Shown here: piece by piece, positions 1 through 7,913 of the stretch
Layout: each line of letters begins with the position of its first letter
Position numbering within the stretch: the stretch's first letter is position 1
Source of the DNA: Bacteroidota bacterium
GTDB lineage: Bacteria; Bacteroidota; Bacteroidia; AKYH767-A; JABDAW01
NCBI GenBank assembly: GCA_023251595.1
Contig: JAHEYM010000020.1
Location: forward strand, 1-18,311
Direction of reading: 5' to 3'
DNA length: 18,311 nucleotides
Notes under the pieces: model-generated
What the model was told of the DNA's origin: nothing
The model's input: the letters and a program-made list of their open reading frames with translations, nothing else
Databases searched by the model: none
Position numbers and translations under genes: made by a program

Positions 1-132
1 ACGAAATTAACTATGTACTGTGTATAACTCTTGACCACGTTTCTACTATTAACTTCATTTTAAGTCCAACTTTGCGGGGGACACAGCTGGTCACATTAAA
101 ACACAAACCCAATCAAACCCATATTCAACAGT

Positions 133-465
133 ATGAATAAAATTAAATTAACTGAAAACTGTTTTGGTACAATTTACGAGTGGGAAGATTCGGTTTCTTT
201 CCCCCGACGAATTGCGATTGTGGGAAGAAAGATCATGAACCAATATTCGGTGATCACTAAAGTGGAGTTTGGTGACGGAACAGAGGCGCTGAGCGGGCAT
301 TCAGAATCTTTCAGTGAAAAATGGAAGGCGATACAATATGCCAAAAAATATCTTGAGCTACCGCTTGATGAAAGGAAATTAGAAGAAATCAAACAACGCG
401 TAGCGAGGTTCACCGATTCGGGTGTAATGCCCGTCACTGTGGCAAATAGCTATAGACTTTTTTAA
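133..465 (+). CDS. Uncharacterised 110-residue protein
   Basis: I do not recognise this family. The predicted product is a soluble 110-residue protein with no signal peptide, membrane segment or known catalytic motif. The N-terminal half alternates hydrophobic and polar residues as in a beta-rich fold (a stretch around residues 24-45 ending in KVEFGDG). The second half looks helical and charged (roughly residues 62-92). The ATG at 133 is the only good start near the 5' end of the frame. The next gene begins 16 bases after the stop on the same strand, so the two are probably co-transcribed. A weak box CAACTTTG at 67-74 could be the -7 element of its promoter, but no matching upstream element is clear. 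The complementary-strand frame across the same region has no recognisable content. Confidence 0.7.
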   Translation: MNKIKLTENCFGTIYEWEDSVSFPRRIAIVGRKIMNQYSVITKVEFGDGTEALSGHSESFSEKWKAIQYAKKYLELPLDERKLEEIKQRVARFTDSGVMPVTVANSYRLF

Positions 466-481
466 GGTCATCCAATAATAG

Positions 482-1018
482 ATGGATTCACGTTATTTGA
501 GCATCGGCTCGCGAATCAAACATCCTGAATTTGGAGATGGTGTTGTCATTCAGGTGAAGAGCCAAACCTTTTTAATCACATTTATCAGTGTTGGCATAAA
601 GGAGATTTCAAGAAACTTTAACGCATTCGAAATTATTGACGGGACTGAACCGCCCGAAGACATGCTCAGCTTTGCTGAAGTAGAGAAAACTCTGATCAAT
701 GTTCTTCGGAAGTTTTCAGATCTTCATGAAAAAGTCGACCTCGCTCCAAAATATCAGGGTGGGATGCTGATTATAAAAGCTGCAGACCCCTCGCTGAAAC
801 CGAAGGAAGTCCCGATCGATGTCTTCTTCAACAAAATAGTGATGCTCAGAGATCGTCTTAGAGTGCTTGAACAGCGGATCAATGCCCATGAAAAGCTTAG
901 CGAGGAAGAAAAGGTCAATATGCAACAGTATATCACCCGTTGCTATGGAAGTCTGACGACTTTCAACATTCTCTTCAAGAGTCAGGATGATCATTTTGTC
1001 GGTGATAAGTCGAACTGA
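482..1018 (+). CDS. Conserved Bacteroidota-type protein with UvrD-like C-terminal (Tudor/SH3-like) motif
   Basis: The product is a 178-residue soluble protein without signal peptide. Residues 8-26 (IGSRIKHPEFGDGVVIQV) match the HPxFGxGxV signature of the small Tudor-like beta-barrel at the C-terminus of UvrD/PcrA helicases, a module that contacts nucleic acid or RNA polymerase. The rest is mostly helical, with charged heptad-like stretches around residues 65-88 and 118-150 (for example MLRDRLRVLEQRINAHEKL), compatible with a coiled coil or dimerisation region. I recall similar full-length proteins in Bacteroidota, all of unknown function. The helicase motor is absent, so this is a stand-alone protein. 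It follows the 110-residue gene after 16 bases, probably in one operon. A nucleic-acid-binding or transcription-associated role is inference from the motif only. Confidence 0.8.
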   Translation: MDSRYLSIGSRIKHPEFGDGVVIQVKSQTFLITFISVGIKEISRNFNAFEIIDGTEPPEDMLSFAEVEKTLINVLRKFSDLHEKVDLAPKYQGGMLIIKAADPSLKPKEVPIDVFFNKIVMLRDRLRVLEQRINAHEKLSEEEKVNMQQYITRCYGSLTTFNILFKSQDDHFVGDKSN

Positions 1019-1109
1019 GAAATTTTCACCCGAAAAATTGTCCTTAATAAAAATTCAATAAATATTTTGCTTAAGTTAGAAATTATTAGATTTTGTCAAC
1101 AATTTGACT

Positions 1110-1117
1110 TACCTTCG
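1110..1117 (+). promoter_or_regulatory. -7-like box upstream of the cold-shock gene
   Basis: TACCTTCG resembles the Bacteroidota -7 consensus TAnnTTTG with one change. TTG triplets lie 14 and 4 bases upstream, neither at the usual 17-23 spacing, so only the downstream element is supported. A start just after it would leave a leader of about 40 bases before the ATG at 1160, a region where cold-shock mRNAs often carry regulatory structure; I see no strong hairpin there. Confidence 0.35.
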
Positions 1118-1159
1118 CCCCAATTAACCTAATTAGTATTATTCATCAACTTAAATCAC

Positions 1160-1351
1160 ATGAAAAAAGGAGTAGTAAAATTCTTCAACTCATCAAAAGG
1201 CTTTGGCTTTATTCGTGAAGAAGAAACTGGACAAGAATATTTTGTCCATCAGACAGGTCTCATCGACGAAATCCGCGAGGCGGATAAAGTAACGTTTGAG
1301 GTTATTCAAGGTAAAAAAGGATTAAACGCAGTAAAAGTTCAATTGGCTTAG
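1160..1351 (+). CDS. Cold-shock domain protein (CspA family)
   Basis: This 63-residue protein is a single cold-shock (OB-fold) domain that binds single-stranded RNA and DNA and acts as an RNA chaperone. The RNP1 motif KGFGFI is at residues 13-18 and the RNP2-like motif YFVHQ at 27-31, both with the expected aromatic and basic residues. The length fits the usual 63-70 residues. The N-terminus MKKGVVKFFN is typical, so the ATG at 1160 is secure. It is monocistronic in appearance, with a -7-like box at 1110-1117 and a strong intrinsic terminator just downstream. Several CspA paralogues are common per genome, so I do not assign a specific symbol. Identification of the family is very safe; temperature regulation is not shown by the sequence. 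Confidence 0.97.
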   Translation: MKKGVVKFFNSSKGFGFIREEETGQEYFVHQTGLIDEIREADKVTFEVIQGKKGLNAVKVQLA

Positions 1352-1378
1352 AAAATCTTCTACATTACCTGAAAAGGT

Positions 1379-1412
1379 CCCGTCTCGCTTATGGCAAGAC
1401 GGGATTTTTTGT
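1379..1412 (+). terminator. Intrinsic terminator of the cold-shock gene
   Basis: CCCGTCTCGC at 1379-1388 pairs with GCAAGACGGG at 1394-1403 (ten positions, one mismatch) around a five-base loop, followed directly by ATTTTTTG. It begins 28 bases after the stop codon of the cold-shock gene. Confidence 0.88.
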
Positions 1413-1415
1413 TTT

Positions 1416-1437
1416 GCCCCGGAATGAATTCCAGGGC
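1416..1437. repeat. Short inverted repeat next to the terminator
   Basis: GCCCCGGAAT and ATTCCAGGGC form a 10-base imperfect inverted repeat (one mismatch) separated by two bases, immediately after the cold-shock terminator. There is no T-run on either side, so it is not itself a good terminator. It could be a remnant repeat or a 3'-end stabilising hairpin for either convergent transcript. Nothing else recognisable lies between 1438 and 1493. Confidence 0.4.
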
Positions 1438-1493
1438 AATTCATATTGATTCCTTGCGGAACGGAGCCAATCACCGATCCCCTCATTCACCCC

Positions 1494-1542
1494 CAAAAAA
1501 AGAATCCCTTGCGAGAGATATTATCCTCTGACAAGGGATTCT
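1494..1542 (-). terminator. Intrinsic terminator of the large T9SS cargo gene
   Basis: On the minus strand, AGAATCCCTTG (complement of 1532-1542) and CAAGGGATTCT (complement of 1501-1511) form a perfect 11-bp stem with a 20-base loop. A run of T residues followed by G residues (complement of 1494-1500) comes next. It lies 22 bases past the stop codon of the minus-strand gene ending at 1565, so the two converging genes each have a terminator. Confidence 0.85.
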
Positions 1543-1564
1543 GATATTAATCAGAGTTCGTGTT

Positions 1565-4500
1565 TCACTCAGCCTTTACAATTTTAATGAATGTTGAACG
1601 AGTTCCCTGAACGATTTGAGCAAGATAAATTCCGCTTCTGAGTTCTGAACCTGCATTGAAATTGTTTCCCGGAAGAACACCCAGATGAGTTTCAAGTAAT
1701 CTGCCTTCCATATCGAAGACCTGTAACGTTGCCGGACTTAGGTCTGTCGATTGAATGTTCAGCGTAATCTCTGTACCGAAAGGATTCGGGAATGCAATCA
1801 ATCCGAAATCGGTAAATGAACTTCCGACAGTAGAATAGATCGCTGTTAAACAGGAAGCTGAATCGACTGTAATATTCTGTGTCGCTGAGCCCGAACAGCT
1901 ATTTCCATCTGTATAAAGATACATGATTGTCCATGTGCCGACTGTAGCCACTGTTGGATTGAACATACCCGCAGAAACACCTGGTCCTGAGTAAGCGCCA
2001 CCCGAAGGAGAACCACCGGTCAGCGTGAATGGCGGGTCAGTTACACAAATCGTGTTCGCGAATGGAGTAAGAGTAACCGTCGGATTGGTATTGATAGTCA
2101 CAACTACAGGTGATGAAGTTCCAGTACAGCCATTCGTGTTGGTCACCATTACAGTATAACTTCCCGCTGCCGGTGTGACCGTCTGGGTTATTGCGCTCGA
2201 TGGAGTCCACGAGTAGTTAGTGTAAGTACCATTTACATCGCTGGTACCTGCATCCAAAGGAGTAATATTCGAAGCACAGAAAGAGACCGGACCTGCCGGA
2301 GTAATAACAGGAATCGGGTTCGCATTAATTGTAACGACTACCGGAATAGCTGCATTTGCAGTACAACCATTTGCATTTGTAACCGTCACTGAATAGCTGC
2401 CGGCGGCGCTTGCAGTATCAGTTTCTGTGGTTATGCTATTTGGCGTCCATGCATAAGTTGTATAAAGACCGTTGACATCGCCGGTGCCTGCATCCAGAAC
2501 TACTGATCCGCCTGCACAGAATGAGGTTCCGGTCAGGGCTGTGATTACAGGAACCGGGTTATCATAAACCGTCACCTGAATCGGAACTTGCGCGGTATCC
2601 ACGCATCCGTTAACATTCGTCACCATTACATTGTAAAGTCCGGTTGTCATCGCAGAGTCAGTTTGGGTGATTTCACCGGTTGGTATCCAACTAAAGGAAG
2701 TATAAACGCCATTCGCATCACCGGTACCCGCATCAAGAACTACAGATCCACCCATGCAGAATGGGAGTGTAGTTGCTGGTGTAATAACCGGAATCGGAAG
2801 AGCATAAACAGGACCAGTAACATTAATGAATGCAGTTGCTGAACAACCATTTGTGTTGGTAACCATTACATCATACGTACCTGTGTTCGCGGCAATTGCT
2901 GTTTGAGTGATCTCCATTCCCGGCATCCACATATATGAAGTATAATTCCCGTATATATCGCTGGTTCCTGCATCCAATGTGACACTTGAGCCAACGCAAA
3001 AGTCAGAATTTCCGTTCGGCGTTATCACAGGAACAGGAACATCTCCCACCGTAACAAATTGTGTGGACGAATTGCAGCCATCAGCGAGAGCATACGTGAT
3101 TCCGAATGTTCCCGATCCAGTTACTGTCGGATCGAAAACATTTCCCAACACACCTGTTCCACTAAAAGTTCCACCCGATTCCACAGGTGTGAGTGTTACA
3201 GGCACACCGTTCGTGCAGGTAGTAGCAGGTAAACCAGTAAAGGATGCGTCCATTCCGGGATCAGTCACTTCAATATTGAATGTACCCTGCGCACCGTTGT
3301 AACCATCTACCTGCAGATAATACGTAACACCCGGGCTCAGGCAAGTGGCAATAATTAATGAGCCATTGGTTGCGATGAGACTACCATCATCATTCGCATT
3401 CCTCAACATGGCGAATCCGTTGGGAATATCTGTACAGTAAGCTGCATCATAAAATGCAGCTTGTGAATCGATATCGTGAATGTCAATATTTAGTCTTCCC
3501 GAAAGAGGGGCAACAACCGTGAACCAAACAGTGTTTTCGATCGTCGGTCCGCCGGCACACCACCCGAGTTGATCGTTACAAGTACTTGCAGGTGGCACAG
3601 GTTCACCGAGTTCAACCCCGGCACCTACATTACTGAAAGGTCCATTTGGGCCGATGACCAAAGAAGTTGCAGCACATACATTGTCGTTGGAGGGCACAGG
3701 AATGCAGCTAATATCAAGCACAAAATCACCGGTAAGTCCTGTGTATCCATTCACCATAATATCGTATTCAAGCCCAAGAACTGAGGTCCAGGTAAAGGTA
3801 GAGAGCGGACTACAGGTCGGTGAATCATCATTTCCCCCGACACAATTCAGAATACCGCAACCATCTGAATAAACATTGATTTTTGAATCCCAAGGCACGA
3901 TGGTATTACAAAGCGTAGCAGTAATCACATCACCGGTTCCGATAATGCTATACCAAACGCCGGGAGCAGACGGTGTGGTTCCACATAGTGTACTGATGCC
4001 ATCGGCTGTCGCATTAATCGTGGTTCCGGGTGTGCTGCTTCCACAGATAACGGGGATTGCATTTGCACAAAGATCATTGGCGGGAGGTGTTGATCCATCA
4101 TAAACACATATATCGAAATTAGTCGTAAGTGGAATACCAACACCGGCATCATAGACCCTTACATAGTATGTGTTACCGATGTTTGTTGGAATCGAAACAC
4201 TTTCCATCACCCCCATTCCAAAAAGATTTTCGCAAACAACAGAAGCCCCGCCACAGGCATCAAAAACTTCGAACACTGCATCAAAACTGCCGGAAGGAGT
4301 GACCTGAACAACAACAGTCGAAGTCATTGCTTGGAATGAGTACCACACATCGTCGTTCGCCGTTGTACCCGCAGCACAAGAGGTCAACGATTGAAATGCA
4401 TTGGCTACATCACCTGTTGTTGGGACACAGGTTGTATTTTGAGTTAAGATGAATGCTCCTGAACAATCATCATTCAGCGGAGGTGTTGGGGCTGCATTAC

Positions 4501-5752
4501 AAGTCAAAGTAGCATCGTAATTATTTGATCCGGATGAACAAGGATATCCGGCAAACACGCTAGGAGCAACAAAAGCCCACCAGGTTCCCGCGGGTAAGTT
4601 GGATGTACATGTTACGGTTCCGCATGCGACAGCATTTTGTTGAAGATCAAAGAAAACCGGAGTACCACAACCCTGACTTGCATCTACAAATCCTGCTAAT
4701 ACGGGAAACTGTGCGTTTACCTGCCAGGTAATTGAACCGGGCGTTGCAAGTGTGAAAACAAACCAATCTGTGTCTCTATTGCTGAGATCAGCCCATGAAG
4801 TTCCGGCAATAGTTTCACCACAGGTAAGAGGTTCATAAGCCGGTATTGTCATGTTACAACCACCGTTTGCATCGGTTCCGCAAACTTCATTTTCAACCGT
4901 AGCGCCACCTGGTGTAGGGAAACATAGGGTGTTGAAGTATGCAGAAAATGAAAATCCGGCACCGCCCGAACCGCAATCGGTTTCAACCTGAAATTCGTAA
5001 GCCGAATTATCGGTTAAACCGGCTAAAGAGAGCGAATTTGTGACCACACTTGTTGGAGTTGTCCATGATGAAACAGACGTTGGATCGGAAGTCAATTTGT
5101 ACCGCACATTATAACTGACAGCACCAGTGACGACATCCCAACCAAGATCGGCAGTCGTGAATAATATATTTGTTGCTACCAGATTCGATGGCCAGGGGCA
5201 CGGGGGTGCAGTAAGCACGTTGACTGTATAATCTTCAACTTCACCGTAGCTTGCAAACATACATGGATCATCAAATTCGGTGAAAGAGTAACGCATTCTG
5301 ATTCTCATTCCGGTTAGGCCAAGAACAGCGCCGAGAGGAGGTGTAATATTCCCTGTAAACATTATATTATCTGTGGTCGAGAGCAATGTGTATTCTCCCG
5401 GGTCGTTGTAAATGCCATTCTGATTCCAATCGATATAAACATCGACCGCATCACCATTATAACGATTCGGACCATTGTAAACGGTGATAGGAATAGAGAC
5501 ACCGATCATCACATCCGTTTGCATGAAGGTGTAATCCTGATAACCGGCACTACAACCCGTTCCACCTGGCATGTTATTAATAGAGCCCATAATGACCTGG
5601 TCGAGCCATTCATCACAAGCGAGAGAACCGGCAGTACAATACTGTGCGGAAGCTGGGGTCAACACGGAGAAAATGCTGAGCATTACCAGAAAGCATGTTC
5701 TCATGAACCATTTGGTTTTCAACTGTTTGAGCTGTGTTTGTGAATTTGTCAT
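1565..5752 (-). CDS. Large secreted multidomain T9SS cargo protein (adhesin-like)
   Basis: This 1395-residue protein is predicted to be exported and then passed through the type IX secretion system to the surface or medium. Residues 1-36 form a Sec signal peptide (cleavage after ASA). Domains in order: a GEVEDY domain ending in YGEVEDYTV (about 96-178); a fibronectin III-like domain (about 184-276); four PPC-like beta-sandwich modules (about 284-418, 427-551, 559-683, 689-830), three of which open with an ND(D/L/N)xC-type sequence; an Ig-like module (831-902); four Ig/PKD-like repeats (906-1225); another Ig-like module (1226-1296); and a T9SS type A sorting domain (about 1316-1395) with the FPNPF motif and a GIYLAQI strand. 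No protease or glycosidase catalytic motif is visible, so adhesion or a matrix role is inferred. ATG codons at residues 1 and 17 are both possible starts; the second would give a shorter, more conventional signal peptide. Confidence 0.93.
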   Translation of the reverse strand: MTNSQTQLKQLKTKWFMRTCFLVMLSIFSVLTPASAQYCTAGSLACDEWLDQVIMGSINNMPGGTGCSAGYQDYTFMQTDVMIGVSIPITVYNGPNRYNGDAVDVYIDWNQNGIYNDPGEYTLLSTTDNIMFTGNITPPLGAVLGLTGMRIRMRYSFTEFDDPCMFASYGEVEDYTVNVLTAPPCPWPSNLVATNILFTTADLGWDVVTGAVSYNVRYKLTSDPTSVSSWTTPTSVVTNSLSLAGLTDNSAYEFQVETDCGSGGAGFSFSAYFNTLCFPTPGGATVENEVCGTDANGGCNMTIPAYEPLTCGETIAGTSWADLSNRDTDWFVFTLATPGSITWQVNAQFPVLAGFVDASQGCGTPVFFDLQQNAVACGTVTCTSNLPAGTWWAFVAPSVFAGYPCSSGSNNYDATLTCNAAPTPPLNDDCSGAFILTQNTTCVPTTGDVANAFQSLTSCAAGTTANDDVWYSFQAMTSTVVVQVTPSGSFDAVFEVFDACGGASVVCENLFGMGVMESVSIPTNIGNTYYVRVYDAGVGIPLTTNFDICVYDGSTPPANDLCANAIPVICGSSTPGTTINATADGISTLCGTTPSAPGVWYSIIGTGDVITATLCNTIVPWDSKINVYSDGCGILNCVGGNDDSPTCSPLSTFTWTSVLGLEYDIMVNGYTGLTGDFVLDISCIPVPSNDNVCAATSLVIGPNGPFSNVGAGVELGEPVPPASTCNDQLGWCAGGPTIENTVWFTVVAPLSGRLNIDIHDIDSQAAFYDAAYCTDIPNGFAMLRNANDDGSLIATNGSLIIATCLSPGVTYYLQVDGYNGAQGTFNIEVTDPGMDASFTGLPATTCTNGVPVTLTPVESGGTFSGTGVLGNVFDPTVTGSGTFGITYALADGCNSSTQFVTVGDVPVPVITPNGNSDFCVGSSVTLDAGTSDIYGNYTSYMWMPGMEITQTAIAANTGTYDVMVTNTNGCSATAFINVTGPVYALPIPVITPATTLPFCMGGSVVLDAGTGDANGVYTSFSWIPTGEITQTDSAMTTGLYNVMVTNVNGCVDTAQVPIQVTVYDNPVPVITALTGTSFCAGGSVVLDAGTGDVNGLYTTYAWTPNSITTETDTASAAGSYSVTVTNANGCTANAAIPVVVTINANPIPVITPAGPVSFCASNITPLDAGTSDVNGTYTNYSWTPSSAITQTVTPAAGSYTVMVTNTNGCTGTSSPVVVTINTNPTVTLTPFANTICVTDPPFTLTGGSPSGGAYSGPGVSAGMFNPTVATVGTWTIMYLYTDGNSCSGSATQNITVDSASCLTAIYSTVGSSFTDFGLIAFPNPFGTEITLNIQSTDLSPATLQVFDMEGRLLETHLGVLPGNNFNAGSELRSGIYLAQIVQGTRSTFIKIVKAE
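2078..3037 (-). repeat. Four tandem 240-bp coding repeats (80-residue Ig/PKD-like domains)
   Basis: Within the T9SS cargo gene, residues 906-1225 consist of four domains with an exact 80-residue period: the isoleucine of the PVI motif recurs at 910, 990, 1070 and 1150. Each contains FC(x)nLDAGT, a Y/F-x-W core strand, GxYxVxVTN and NGC. Two cysteines recur per unit (919/970, 999/1050, 1079/1130, 1159/1209), which suggests one conserved disulfide per domain. The DNA units are similar but not identical, so the array is probably not very recent. Confidence 0.88.
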
Positions 5753-5825
5753 AGTTTTTTCGAAGATTAATTGAGGAAGTGAATAATATTAATTTTCTTG
5801 TAATTCCCTGCCTTGAAGGCGAATG

Positions 5826-5856
5826 CGAATGTAACCAGCATGTGGCAATTATCCAA
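5826..5856 (-). promoter_or_regulatory. Candidate promoter of the T9SS cargo gene
   Basis: On the minus strand, TTG (complement of 5854-5856) is followed after 20 bases by TACATTCG (complement of 5826-5833). This fits the Bacteroidota TTG-N17-23-TAnnTTTG pattern with one change in the -7 box. It would give a leader of about 70 bases before the ATG at 5752. The sequence shows only the match; activity is inferred. Confidence 0.4.
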
Positions 5857-5944
5857 AAAATTATATAAATAATCATATTACTTTTAATTGAGTTTATGAA
5901 CATTATTTTGACCGGGAAGCGATGGTTTTATTAACAATGTTTTG

Positions 5945-5998
5945 TTCCTTATTGGGGTGAAAGGCACCTCCACCCTGAAACAATAAGGAATAACTTTG
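5945..5998 (+). promoter_or_regulatory. Inverted repeat plus -7 box upstream of the glucosaminidase gene
   Basis: TTCCTTATTG at 5945-5954 and CAATAAGGAA at 5981-5990 are a perfect 10-bp inverted repeat, with GGGTG (5955-5959) and CACCC (5971-5975) forming an inner stem. The right arm directly abuts TAACTTTG at 5991-5998, a perfect TAnnTTTG box, so the repeat covers the normal -33 region. It may be an operator for a dimeric regulator. The leader to the ATG at 6041 would be about 37 bases. The remaining sequence between the divergent genes (5753-6040) shows nothing else recognisable. Confidence 0.5.
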
Positions 5999-6040
5999 CC
6001 GTAGAAGGCGTTGTTTTTGTTGAAAGACAACTTCACCCAA

Positions 6041-7033
6041 ATGAAAAACATCTTAAAACTAAGTATTTTTCTTCTTGTCGGTGGTGTATTCCCCTCGAAT
6101 GCACAACCTCCAAAGGCATATATCACCAAAGGAGAGTACATCGCGATGTACTACGCGGATGCCGTGCGCGACATGCTGAAAACAGGCGTTCCGGCAAGCA
6201 TCACCATGGGACAAGGCATGCTGGAGTCGGCAAATGGCAATAGTTCGTTGGCAAAGAATGCTAAAAATCATTTTGGAATCAAATGCCACGACAACTGGAA
6301 TGGCGGAACGTATATTATGGATGACGATACCAAAAATGAGTGTTTCAGAAAATATAAAACAGTTCAGGAGTCGTTCGAAGATCATTCCACATTTCTGAGA
6401 ACCAGATCGAGATACGCTGCTTTGTTCGAATTAAAGCGAAGCGATTACAGAGGTTGGTGTGAGGGGTTGAAAAAAGCAGGGTATGCAACGAGTCCGACGT
6501 ACGCAAAAGACTTAATTAAAATTATAGAAGATAATAAATTATATGAATTAGATAAATTAACAAAGGTTCCAGACGATGAGCCATCGGTGATTGTAAATCC
6601 AACGCCAGCCAAACCACAACCGGTCGTTACAAATTCTCCCAAACCGGTTCCGGTTACTGTTCAGCCACGTCCGCAGGATTATCCTGAACCTAAGTTTTTA
6701 TTAAATAATGAGGTTCCTTATGTTGTGGCGAAAAAAGGAGATACATATATGAAAATTGCAAAGGAAAATGAGATGCATGTCGGATTTCTTTTGAGTTATA
6801 ATGAAGTCGATCAGAATGCAGTCTTAACCGAGGGACAAATTGTTTATCTTCAACCAAAACGCAGATCAGGTCCGGTCGAATTTCACGTGGTGAAAGAAGG
6901 GGAGAATATGTATATGATTTCCCAGAAATATGCGATTGCATTAAAACATCTATATAGAAGAAATAATATGGAGCCGCCGACAGAACCGATGGCGGGGACA
7001 AAACTTTGGCTCAGAGGCACGAAGCCGGACTAA
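6041..7033 (+). CDS. Secreted glucosaminidase (GH73, FlgJ/mannosyl-glycoprotein endo-beta-N-acetylglucosaminidase type) with two LysM domains
   Basis: The enzyme is predicted to hydrolyse the GlcNAc-MurNAc bond in peptidoglycan, for cell-wall turnover or septum splitting. From the ATG at 6041 it is 330 residues: signal peptide 1-21 (cleavage after SNA), GH73 domain about 25-172, proline-rich linker about 178-215, LysM domain 1 about 226-270 and LysM domain 2 about 281-325. The proposed catalytic glutamate is E62 in GMLESANGNSSLA, the signature found in this family; HFGIKC and the YATSPTYAKDLIKIIE tail also fit. An upstream in-frame TTG at 6011 would add ten residues before a good signal peptide, so I chose the ATG. 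The gene has a -7 box at 5991-5998 and an intrinsic terminator at 7108-7137, and appears monocistronic. Confidence 0.93.
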   Translation: MKNILKLSIFLLVGGVFPSNAQPPKAYITKGEYIAMYYADAVRDMLKTGVPASITMGQGMLESANGNSSLAKNAKNHFGIKCHDNWNGGTYIMDDDTKNECFRKYKTVQESFEDHSTFLRTRSRYAALFELKRSDYRGWCEGLKKAGYATSPTYAKDLIKIIEDNKLYELDKLTKVPDDEPSVIVNPTPAKPQPVVTNSPKPVPVTVQPRPQDYPEPKFLLNNEVPYVVAKKGDTYMKIAKENEMHVGFLLSYNEVDQNAVLTEGQIVYLQPKRRSGPVEFHVVKEGENMYMISQKYAIALKHLYRRNNMEPPTEPMAGTKLWLRGTKPD

Positions 7034-7061
7034 ACACGAATTTCACGAATTTGCACGAATT
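7034..7061. repeat. Three tandem copies of CACGAATT
   Basis: CACGAATT occurs at 7035-7042, 7044-7051 and 7054-7061, directly after the glucosaminidase stop codon. Short runs of this kind are frequent in Bacteroidota intergenic DNA; I recall the pattern but cannot search for it. No function is apparent. Confidence 0.6.
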
Positions 7062-7107
7062 AGGAATGTGGAATTAGGAGAACTTCGATTGCTTTCTCTT
7101 TCTGAGT

Positions 7108-7137
7108 AAAAAGAGTCGGATTTCTCCGACCCTTTTT
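7108..7137 (+). terminator. Intrinsic terminator after the glucosaminidase gene
   Basis: The sequence AAAAAGAGTCGGA, TTTC, TCCGACCCTTTTT is an almost perfect hairpin (one mismatch) with a GTCGGA/TCCGAC core and a T-run on the plus strand. The A-run on the other side would also allow termination on the minus strand, but no minus gene needs it. Confidence 0.82.
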
Positions 7138-7517
7138 GCCTTTTTGTGGCGCGAACAGTTCTTTCAGCAAAATCAATTTATTTTTCCGCAAAAAGGATTG
7201 ATTCGGCGGAAAGATTAATCCATTTTTCCGAATAATGGTTTTTCTTGGCACAAAAATCTTGAGTTTTGTTTTTATCTGATTATTTCATAACCACCAATTT
7301 TCCGCAGTTGATAATTTTGTCATTAAAAATTACCTTCTTGAAAAATCGCAGCCATGGCACTTTAACCTATTCTTACTATTCCTTTCGACAGCGCTCAGTC
7401 CGGGCAGTTTTCAGGTAAATTGTGAACGTTACGTATTCTGATGCCAGTTATGAAAAGGTAAACGTCACATTTCTATTGGCATCAAATCCTTACCTTTGTT
7501 GAAAGAAACCACTACCC
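7138..7517. other. Intergenic region without a gene
   Basis: I see no credible coding sequence here. It is AT-rich with scattered short inverted motifs. Near its right end, GATGCCA at 7440-7446 and TGGCATC at 7477-7483 form a perfect 7-bp inverted repeat. The box TACCTTTG at 7491-7498 (TAnnTTTG) follows, 19 bases before the next ATG; this is the likely promoter of the lipoprotein gene, and the inverted repeat could be an operator over its -33 region. Confidence 0.45.
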
Positions 7518-7913
7518 ATGAAAAGATTTCTCATTCTCTTCTTCGCCACAGTACTTGTTTCATGCTCTTCCGAGTTGGATATGAACAAAGCCGTTACCTG
7601 CGCTGAATCGTATCTCAATGCTATAAAAGCGGGTGATTTGAAGACAGCGGATACCTTCTATTCGAACATGTATAACGACACGGAATCGAAAGAAAAAAGG
7701 ATGGAGAAGATGCAGAAACTGATGGACGGCATGGGGAAAATCGAATCATTCACTTTAACCGATTCAGTCAAAAAAAAGAGTGGCGATGACAGAATAATCG
7801 AATTAACATATAAAGTAAAACATACCCGTTTAGCCACTATCGAAAAATATACGATTATGAAAGACGAAGGAAATTATAAGATTGTTAGTCAGATGGTGGA
7901 GAATGATAAATAG
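7518..7913 (+). CDS. Small lipoprotein with DUF4878/SnoaL-like fold (predicted)
   Basis: The 131-residue product starts with a lipoprotein signal peptide. Residues 1-15 are basic and then hydrophobic, with LVSC ending at Cys16 as the lipobox, so it is probably lipid-anchored in the cell envelope. The mature part begins with a helix containing AESYLNAIKAGDLKTADTFY and ends with strands such as RIIELTYKVKH and KYTIMKDEGNYKIVSQM. This order (helix with YxxAIxxGD, then beta strands ending in a WKI-like strand) is the pattern of DUF4878 and related NTF2-like domains, which bind small ligands or serve as scaffolds. No catalytic residue can be named. It has its own -7 box (7491-7498). The family assignment is by pattern only; the lipoprotein call is stronger. 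Confidence 0.85.
   Translation: MKRFLILFFATVLVSCSSELDMNKAVTCAESYLNAIKAGDLKTADTFYSNMYNDTESKEKRMEKMQKLMDGMGKIESFTLTDSVKKKSGDDRIIELTYKVKHTRLATIEKYTIMKDEGNYKIVSQMVENDK

Noticed and set aside
2078..3037. Regular repeats considered as a CRISPR array
   Set aside because: The 240-bp units are wholly coding with similar content throughout, lacking short identical repeats and unique spacers.
2979..4103. Several plus-strand open frames opposite the T9SS cargo gene
   Set aside because: They are proline/threonine/serine-rich mirror frames of the repetitive minus-strand coding sequence, with no promoter or conserved motif.
7060..7251. Minus-strand frame of 63 codons after the glucosaminidase gene
   Set aside because: It spans the terminator hairpin and low-complexity AT-rich DNA, has a lysine-rich composition expected from such sequence and no recognisable family.
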